Shown here: piece after piece, positions 6,668 to 11,328 of the stretch
Layout: every line of letters starts with the position of its first letter
Position numbering within the stretch: position 1 is the first letter of the stretch
NCBI GenBank assembly: GCA_023419055.1
Contig: JAEZYO010000513.1
Coordinates: forward strand, 1-11,328
Length of the DNA stretch: 11,328 nt
DNA from: Pseudomonadota bacterium
GTDB taxonomy: Bacteria > Myxococcota > Polyangia > Polyangiales > Polyangiaceae
Reading direction: 5' to 3'
Translations under genes and position numbers: made by a program
The notes under the pieces: model-generated
What the model was told of the DNA's origin: nothing
Databases searched by the model: none
What the model saw: the letters and a program-made list of their open reading frames with translations, nothing else

Positions 6668-8305
6668 ATGGAAGCCGAGCCGCGAATCGTCCTTTGTATG
6701 CTCGCCGGTGACGACGAGCGCACGATCGAGCGTTCTCTCGACGCAGCGCTCCCCTTGGTCGACGCGTGGGTCGTCTGCACGCACGGGACGGACCGCAGCC
6801 ACGAGCTCGTGGAGCAACGAGGCGCCGAGAAACCCGGGCTGCTGCTGCGCCATGAGTGGCGCGACTTCGGCCACCAGCGCTCGCTCGCCCTGAAGGCGGC
6901 GACCGCCTGGCTCGCCGAGCGCTCGCTGGGCGACGCCGAGCGCTCCTGGCCGCTTCAGGAGACCTACCTGCTCCTGGTCGACGCCGACCTGGTGCTCCAG
7001 GTCGACCCCGCGTTCTCGCGCGCGGAGCTCGCCGCGCCGCACTACGAGGTCGAGCTCCTGAAGGGAGGCGTGCGCTCCTTTCACAGCATCTTGCTCAGGC
7101 TCTCGCACGCCTGGCGGTGTGTCGGCGTGGCCTCCGAGTACTGGCGAGCGAGCGGAGCCCCACCCGCCGAACGGCTCGCGACCCTTCGCGTGGAGAGCAT
7201 CGAGGACCCCGCTTCGTGGCCCGCGCGCCTGGCGCGACGGATCGCGCTCCTGGAGCGCGGCCTGGAGGACGAACCCGGCAACGTCCGCTACTTGCTGGAG
7301 CTCGGTAACGCTCACTTCGAGGCGGGTCACTACGAGCAGGCCGAGTATTGGTACGACCGGCGCGTGGAGGCTGCCGGCGACGAAGAAGCGTGCTGGTACG
7401 CAGCGTACCGGCTCGGGCTCGCGCGCCTGTACCAGGGTCAGGGCGAGCTCGGAGCGGGCCAGGTCCTGGCCGCGTACCAGCGACGCCCGAGCCGCGCCGA
7501 GCCGCTCTGCGCCCTCTCGAAGCACTACCGCGAACGCGGCAAGAATCAGCTCGCTCACCTCTTGGCCCGACAGGCCAGAGAGCTCACCCTGCCGCGGAAC
7601 GATCGAGTCGGCGTCGAGCCGGAGGCGTATCGTTCGCGCGCCCTCGAAGAGATCGCGATCACGGCTTACTACGTGGGCAAGCTCGACGAAGGGCTCGAGG
7701 CTTGCGAGCAGCTCCTCGCCCAGCGCGGCCACCCGGCGTCGCTCTACGAGTACGTGGCTCGGAACGAGCTCTTCTACCTACCCCCGGACGCGGCACCCGT
7801 CCGGCGCGGCACCTGCGAGGCCCCAGAGCCCGAAGTCGAGCCCATCTTGCACTTTCGCGTGGACGGCGAGCTCTACCTCATCGTTTCGCACGATCCCCTG
7901 GTCGTTCACGCCGTCGATGAAGCGCTCGGCATCTCGACCGAAGTGAGCCGCTGGGCGCCGCCCTGGCATTGCTCGCGCTGGCGGAGCAGCACTGCGCCGG
8001 TTCGCTTCGACGGCGATCGCTGGCTCATGCTGATCCACGAGATCGTGGAGTCGCCGAGCGGCGCCGTTCACGTTCAGCGCTGGGTCGAGCTCCGAGTGGG
8101 CTCTCCTCCAGGAGAAGGGGCTCGTCTGGACGTCAGTGTGACGCGCTACGGCCGCCCTTTCACCTTCGAGCAGCAAGGGGTGGAAGTGGCCCTGAAGCTC
8201 GCCTTCCAGCGCGACACCTTCATCGTGACTTACCGCAGCGTGACGGGAGAGGCGCGCTTCATGGAGTTCGAGCGCTCGCGGGTGGAGGCTCGGCTTGGCG
8301 CCTGA
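6668..8305 (+). CDS. GT2-TPR-propeller protein with altered active site (shortened paralogue of the 10984-8939 gene)
   Basis: A 545-residue protein in three parts. Residues 1-190 are a GT2-like domain retaining DADLVLQVDP (105-114) but with the expected KNE changed to GDD (14-16) and the D-T-G-S nucleotide signature changed to THGT (38-41). The family H-E-Y-W is SEYW (156-159). Residues about 195-350 are TPR-like helices (NVRYLLELGNAHFEAGHYEQA, first 20 from 205; RAEPLCALSKHYRERGKN, 276-293). Residues 390-540 are a beta-rich region matching only the last part of the propeller in the large paralogue: DPLVV (409-413), SSTAPV (440-445), RWLMLIHE (451-458). About 140 residues present there are absent here between residues 381 and 391. 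The architecture recalls SunS-type and TPR-linked protein glycosyltransferases. The lost signatures suggest weak or no transferase activity. The ATG was chosen because it aligns with the paralogue's N-terminus; no clear Shine-Dalgarno is seen. The next gene overlaps its 3' end by 11 bp. Confidence 0.85.
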   Translation: MEAEPRIVLCMLAGDDERTIERSLDAALPLVDAWVVCTHGTDRSHELVEQRGAEKPGLLLRHEWRDFGHQRSLALKAATAWLAERSLGDAERSWPLQETYLLLVDADLVLQVDPAFSRAELAAPHYEVELLKGGVRSFHSILLRLSHAWRCVGVASEYWRASGAPPAERLATLRVESIEDPASWPARLARRIALLERGLEDEPGNVRYLLELGNAHFEAGHYEQAEYWYDRRVEAAGDEEACWYAAYRLGLARLYQGQGELGAGQVLAAYQRRPSRAEPLCALSKHYRERGKNQLAHLLARQARELTLPRNDRVGVEPEAYRSRALEEIAITAYYVGKLDEGLEACEQLLAQRGHPASLYEYVARNELFYLPPDAAPVRRGTCEAPEPEVEPILHFRVDGELYLIVSHDPLVVHAVDEALGISTEVSRWAPPWHCSRWRSSTAPVRFDGDRWLMLIHEIVESPSGAVHVQRWVELRVGSPPGEGARLDVSVTRYGRPFTFEQQGVEVALKLAFQRDTFIVTYRSVTGEARFMEFERSRVEARLGA

Positions 8306-9023
8306 GTCGCTGCTCCTGGGCGTACCCACGCTGTGCCGCTACGACCTCCTCGAGCAGCTGATCGACTCCGCGGAGCGTGGCAGCTTGAAGCCGCGCGGCT
8401 ACGTCATCGTCGACAACGGCGGGAAGTGTCCGCTCGAAGGGCCGAACATCACGTGCATCGCGCCGGGTCGCAATGTCGGGGTCGCCGCGGCCTGGAACCT
8501 CCTTTTGGACCATGCCGGGGAAGAAGCGCTGGTCATCTCCAACGACGACATCGTGTTCGGCCCTCGCACGTTCGAAGAGCTGGTCACGGGCGTCGCACGA
8601 CACCCCTTCGTCTCGGGGCTAGGCTTTGCGCTCTTCGCGCAATCACCCGAGTGCGTGAAGCGCGTCGGCTTCTACGACGAGAACTTCTGGCCCGCGTACT
8701 ACGAGGACGACGACTACGCGCACCGGCTACGTCGAGCGGGCATCGAACCTTTGAGCGTGCTCTCCGAGCCGGTGCAGCACCTGGGCTGGGCGACGACGCG
8801 AGCGCTCGGCGATCGCGCGAGCTACATCCACGAGCAGCGCGAGGTGAACGCGCGCTACTTCGAGGCCAAGTGGGGATCGAGCGGCGCCCACTACGCCGAA
8901 CCGTTCGACGGCAAGCCGCCGCAAGGTTGGGCCGAACGTCACGCGGGGTCCGCCGACAAGCTCTCGAGCACGGCCGCCCACTCGAACTCGATCCAGCGCG
9001 CCTCGCGATCTTCCCAGCCGTAG
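8295..9023 (+). CDS. GT2 family glycosyltransferase (rhamnosyltransferase-like)
   Basis: A 242-residue GT-A protein. LGVPTLCRYDLLEQLIDS (8-25) opens the fold, YVIVDNGG (36-43) is the nucleotide site, GRNVGVAAAWNLLL (58-71) is the characteristic helix, and VISNDDIVF (80-88) carries the DxD-type metal motif. FYDENFWPAYYEDDDYAHRLRR (first 20 from 126) holds the catalytic acidic cluster. QHLGWAT (161-167) ends the core. The start is TTG at 8295, inside the end of the upstream gene, an 11-bp overlap that implies translational coupling. No later in-frame ATG would keep the first strand. The last 27 residues (after about 215) are Ser/Ala/Arg-rich, unlike the family, and are encoded antisense to the 3' end of the convergent gene. 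They may be a read-through tail following loss of an earlier stop. Confidence 0.84.
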   Translation: MAPESLLLGVPTLCRYDLLEQLIDSAERGSLKPRGYVIVDNGGKCPLEGPNITCIAPGRNVGVAAAWNLLLDHAGEEALVISNDDIVFGPRTFEELVTGVARHPFVSGLGFALFAQSPECVKRVGFYDENFWPAYYEDDDYAHRLRRAGIEPLSVLSEPVQHLGWATTRALGDRASYIHEQREVNARYFEAKWGSSGAHYAEPFDGKPPQGWAERHAGSADKLSSTAAHSNSIQRASRSSQP

Positions 9024-10984
9024 GTGACGAGCAGGCGGGACGCGCCGCTGTCGCAGAGGCCCGTCGCGTACTCGATCCCCGAGTGATCGAACGTGATCGC
9101 GCGGCTGCAACGAGTGAGGGAGAGCTGCTCGTCGAGCTCGATGAAGCGGTGCGTGTACACGTTCTCCGAAGCGCCGTACGCGACCTCGTGCACTACGGCG
9201 AGCCAGCGGCCCGGCGCGCCGGGGATCGCGACGGGAGCGGTCGAGCCGCGGAAGCGAGCCGCGTAGAAGCTCGGTTCGCGAGCGCTGAGGAGGGTGGTGC
9301 GACCCGAACCGGGGTCGACGCGCAACACGACCAGCGGGTCGTACGAGTAGATGGCGCAGAGCACGCCGTGCAACGACCAGAGCACCCAGTTCTTCTCGAT
9401 GTCCCCCGCGCGCTCGTACTGCAGAGGGACCAGGTGCTCGACGGCGTCGAGCGTCTCGTTCATGCGGCCGAGCACCACGCGCGGCGAACCATTCGCCCCC
9501 GGCACCTGGCAGCACGTCGCCGTGAACCACACGCGGTCTTCGTGCACGGCCCAGCGCACGTCCTCGAGCCCCCGGATCGCCGTTTCGCGCGGCCAGGACG
9601 CAGGAATGCCCGGCGCTGACTCGCGCTCGGAGAGCACGCGGCCGCTCTCTGCGTCCCAGTCGAGCGTCACGTTACGAGTCCGAATGATCTGGTCCGGATC
9701 GGAAGAGACGTACACGCGCCCGCGCTCCTGGCGGTAGTTCACGAGCCTGACGTTGACGTGAGTCGCGTCGCGAAAGCGCACGACACACGGGTTGGCGCAG
9801 GCGTAGGACGTCCCGTCTTGCTCGCGAAGCGCGGCCGAGACCGAGAAGGTGCCGCGGCGGGCGCTCTCGGCGCGCTCGAGGTAAAACGTCTGGTTGACCG
9901 CGACGTACCCGTAGAAGCCGCTGTCGTGACCCCGCCGCCGGATCAGGCGCTCGCAGGCGGCCGACCCCAGGCCCAGGTGGCGCCCTCCCGCGTAGTAGGC
10001 GCTGATCATGATCTCTTCCCAGAGCTGCCATTCGTAGACGGCCTTGGACACGAAGAGGACGTCACCCGCGGGGTATTCGATCTCGAGCCCGCGCCTCGCC
10101 ATCATGAAGGCCAGGTGATTCTCTCCGCGCTCGCGGTAGTGTCGTGCGAGGGCGTGAAGCGGCTCCGCGCGGGTGGGGCGCTCCTCGAACGCCTCGAGCA
10201 ACACGCCGGCCCCCCGCTCTGTCTCACCCAGCTCGAGCAGGCAGACTCCCCACTGGTAACGAGCGAACCAGCGCTCCTCGTCCCAGCCTCCCATCCTCCA
10301 GCGCTCTTCATAGCGGGCGATCGCTTCGGCCCAGCGCCCAGCGTCATGCAGTGATCGCGCCAGGTAAAACACGTAACGAACGTTGCCCGGCTCGCTCTCG
10401 AGCCCCTCGGTCAAAAGGCGGATGTCACGCTCGAACTTGTCCCCTTTGCTCCCGCCGTCCGCCACGTCGGAGATCCACAGCGTCTCGAGCCTCGCCGATG
10501 GCCCGGCCCCGCCGATCGGCTCCCAGTATTCGTGGGTCGGCCCCACGGCTCGCCAGCCGTGCGAGAGGCAGGCGAGCCGCGTGTTGTAATAGCGGAGGAC
10601 GCCGTCGTCCTGGGCCACGTCGTAAGAGGTGGCGCAAAGCTCCGCCCGGTCGAAGCCTGGCTCCACGTGCAAAACCAGGTCTGCGTCGAGAAACAAGAGG
10701 TAGGTGCGCTCGAGTCGGAAGCCCTGCTCGCCGGCCCAGGCTCGCGCCTCCGCCGCAGCCTCCGTGCGGTTGAAGCCGAAGTTTCGCCACTGCTTGCGGA
10801 GCACGCGGCCAGGGACCGCCTTCGCGAGAGCAAGCTCCTCGATGAGCGCAACTGTCGCGTCCTCGGACCCGGTGTCGCAGATCACGTAGCCGTCCACGTG
10901 CGGCAAGGCGGCCTCGAGGCAGCGGCGAATGATGGCCGCCTCATTCTTGACGATCATGCAGAGGACGAGATGAACGTCGTTCAT
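8939..10984 (-). CDS. GT2-TPR-beta-propeller glycosyltransferase (large paralogue)
   Basis: A 681-residue three-domain protein. Residues 1-190 are a GT2 domain: LVLCMIVKNEAAIIRRCL (6-23), VICDTGSEDAT (34-44), the DxD site FLDADLVLHVEPG (98-110) and THEYW (150-154). Residues about 195-350 form TPR-like helical repeats (VRYVFYLARSLHDAGRWAEA, 202-221; ERWFARYQWGVCLLELGETE, 237-256; RAEPLHALARHYRERGENH, 272-290). Residues about 375-670 are beta-rich with VRLVNYR (412-418), SSDPDQIIRTRNVTLDWD (427-444), YSYDPLVVLRVD (546-557), RGSTAPV (579-585), RWLAVVHE (593-600) and YTHRFIELD (610-618). This resembles a five-bladed propeller of the GH43/GH130 type; the assignment is by pattern only. The family is known for TPR-assisted protein glycosylation (for example SunS), so the acceptor may be a protein. 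An in-frame TTG at 11047 would add 21 residues. I chose the ATG at 10984 because it aligns with the paralogue's start. Confidence 0.87.
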   Translation of the reverse strand: MNDVHLVLCMIVKNEAAIIRRCLEAALPHVDGYVICDTGSEDATVALIEELALAKAVPGRVLRKQWRNFGFNRTEAAAEARAWAGEQGFRLERTYLLFLDADLVLHVEPGFDRAELCATSYDVAQDDGVLRYYNTRLACLSHGWRAVGPTHEYWEPIGGAGPSARLETLWISDVADGGSKGDKFERDIRLLTEGLESEPGNVRYVFYLARSLHDAGRWAEAIARYEERWRMGGWDEERWFARYQWGVCLLELGETERGAGVLLEAFEERPTRAEPLHALARHYRERGENHLAFMMARRGLEIEYPAGDVLFVSKAVYEWQLWEEIMISAYYAGGRHLGLGSAACERLIRRRGHDSGFYGYVAVNQTFYLERAESARRGTFSVSAALREQDGTSYACANPCVVRFRDATHVNVRLVNYRQERGRVYVSSDPDQIIRTRNVTLDWDAESGRVLSERESAPGIPASWPRETAIRGLEDVRWAVHEDRVWFTATCCQVPGANGSPRVVLGRMNETLDAVEHLVPLQYERAGDIEKNWVLWSLHGVLCAIYSYDPLVVLRVDPGSGRTTLLSAREPSFYAARFRGSTAPVAIPGAPGRWLAVVHEVAYGASENVYTHRFIELDEQLSLTRCSRAITFDHSGIEYATGLCDSGASRLLVTYGWEDREARWIEFEWAAVLESLSADPA

Positions 10985-11328
10985 CGTGATCGAGCCGCTC
11001 CCAAGCCCGAGGGGCTTCACTCTTTCCGCCGCCTCACGCTCCGTCAAGCGCGTTTCCGAGTCCGAGGCCGAAACGGGAGCGTGCCTGAACCCTGCCTTTT
11101 CAAGATGATGAAAGCCCGCTGTCCGATCGATCGGACAGCGATAGTTCTGGCTCCGAACGAACCACTCTGAAACCGGTCCCGCCCAACTCCGAAGGGCCGT
11201 GGAGGGTCGAAAGAAAATCGAACCGGGTGCGTGCTTTTGCTCACCGCTTCGGTTACCTTAAAGAGATGCGGGGTGGCAGGGCCCCGCCTCTTGCCGTGGA
11301 TGGAGAGGACCTTGGCCGAGGGCGAGAT
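10985..11328. other. Upstream region of the large GT-TPR-propeller gene; mostly non-coding
   Basis: These 344 bases hold no ORF I can support. On the minus strand the first 63 bases are in frame with the downstream gene from an alternative TTG at 11047. A perfect 24-bp palindrome lies at 11117-11140. Near the right edge, an ATG at 11266 (preceded by AAGAG) and another at 11300 are open to the end of the window on the plus strand and could begin a rightward gene, but 10-21 codons are too few to judge. A promoter for the minus-strand gene is expected here; no convincing -35/-10 pair was found. Confidence 0.5.
11117..11140. repeat. Perfect 24-bp palindrome, possible operator
   Basis: The half-site CGCTGTCCGATC is followed with no spacer by its exact reverse complement, centred between 11128 and 11129. 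It lies 133 bp upstream of the ATG at 10984. Neither side is followed by a T-run, so an intrinsic terminator is unlikely. A binding site for a dimeric or tetrameric regulator, or a recombinase-type site, fits better. As RNA it could form a 10-bp stem with a UCGA loop. Confidence 0.6.

Noticed and set aside
6584..7732. 382-residue minus-strand ORF opposite the GT2-TPR gene
   Set aside because: Low-complexity composition and no domain; the plus strand aligns convincingly with the paralogue along the same stretch.
8333..9619. 428-residue plus-strand ORF spanning two convergent genes
   Set aside because: Extremely Arg/Ala-rich, in another frame of the GT2 gene and then antisense to the large GT gene. 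Both overlapped genes have strong family motifs.
11117..11140. Palindrome as an intrinsic terminator
   Set aside because: There is no T-run after the stem on either strand, and no gene ends beside it.
11044..11244. 66-residue minus-strand ORF upstream of the large GT gene
   Set aside because: Arg-rich, no Shine-Dalgarno of note and crosses the palindrome. More likely a regulatory region than a coding sequence.
11266..11328. Possible start of a rightward gene at ATG 11266 or 11300
   Set aside because: Only 10-21 codons lie in the window and two frames compete, so the gene cannot be supported from this sequence.

Overview
This is a GC-rich, gene-dense window with strongly biased third codon positions. 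That produces long shadow ORFs opposite nearly every real gene. Base composition and gene content fit a large-genome soil bacterium, most plausibly a myxobacterium (Myxococcota). This assignment is an inference from style, since no rRNA or other taxonomic marker is present. No tRNA, rRNA, CRISPR array, transposase or integrase was seen.

Layout. Positions 1-1455 (+) hold the 3' end of a large protein with a degenerate methyltransferase-like C-terminus, resembling the tail of effector or toxin-type proteins. Five bases later comes an unrecognised 275-residue protein that looks to me like a metal-site-less PP2C phosphatase fold. From about 1490 to 11047 nearly every gene encodes a glycosyltransferase (GT). 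In order they are: a small GT2-like enzyme (+, 1511-2167); a two-gene minus-strand unit with a tandem double-GT2 protein (4185-2986) and a GT2/GT92-like protein (2989-2180) overlapping by ATGA; a two-gene plus-strand unit with a GT2 (4319-5101) and a class I SAM-dependent methyltransferase (5109-5678); a single minus-strand GT-B enzyme (6551-5688); a plus-strand unit with a GT2-TPR-propeller protein (6668-8305) and a GT2 (8295-9023); and a larger minus-strand GT2-TPR-propeller paralogue (10984-8939). The last 344 bases are mostly non-coding and contain a perfect 24-bp palindrome.

How the genes may work together. Seven genes encode eight probable sugar-transfer catalytic domains (counting the tandem protein twice and leaving out the degenerate paralogue), and one encodes a methyltransferase. 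This is a plausible toolkit for building and methyl-capping a variable glycan on a surface polymer, a secreted protein or a particle. No Wzx/Wzy, ABC transporter, nucleotide-sugar synthesis gene or membrane-embedded transferase is in the window, so the acceptor cannot be read from it. The genes switch strand repeatedly, with only 9-12 bp between convergent stops in two places and an 85-bp tail-to-tail overlap in a third. This looks more like an assembled mosaic of small modules than one operon.

The most distinctive content is the pair of GT2-TPR-propeller proteins. One appears intact. The other has lost the usual GT2 nucleotide-binding signatures and about 140 residues of the propeller, which suggests a pseudoenzyme or a remodelled partner.
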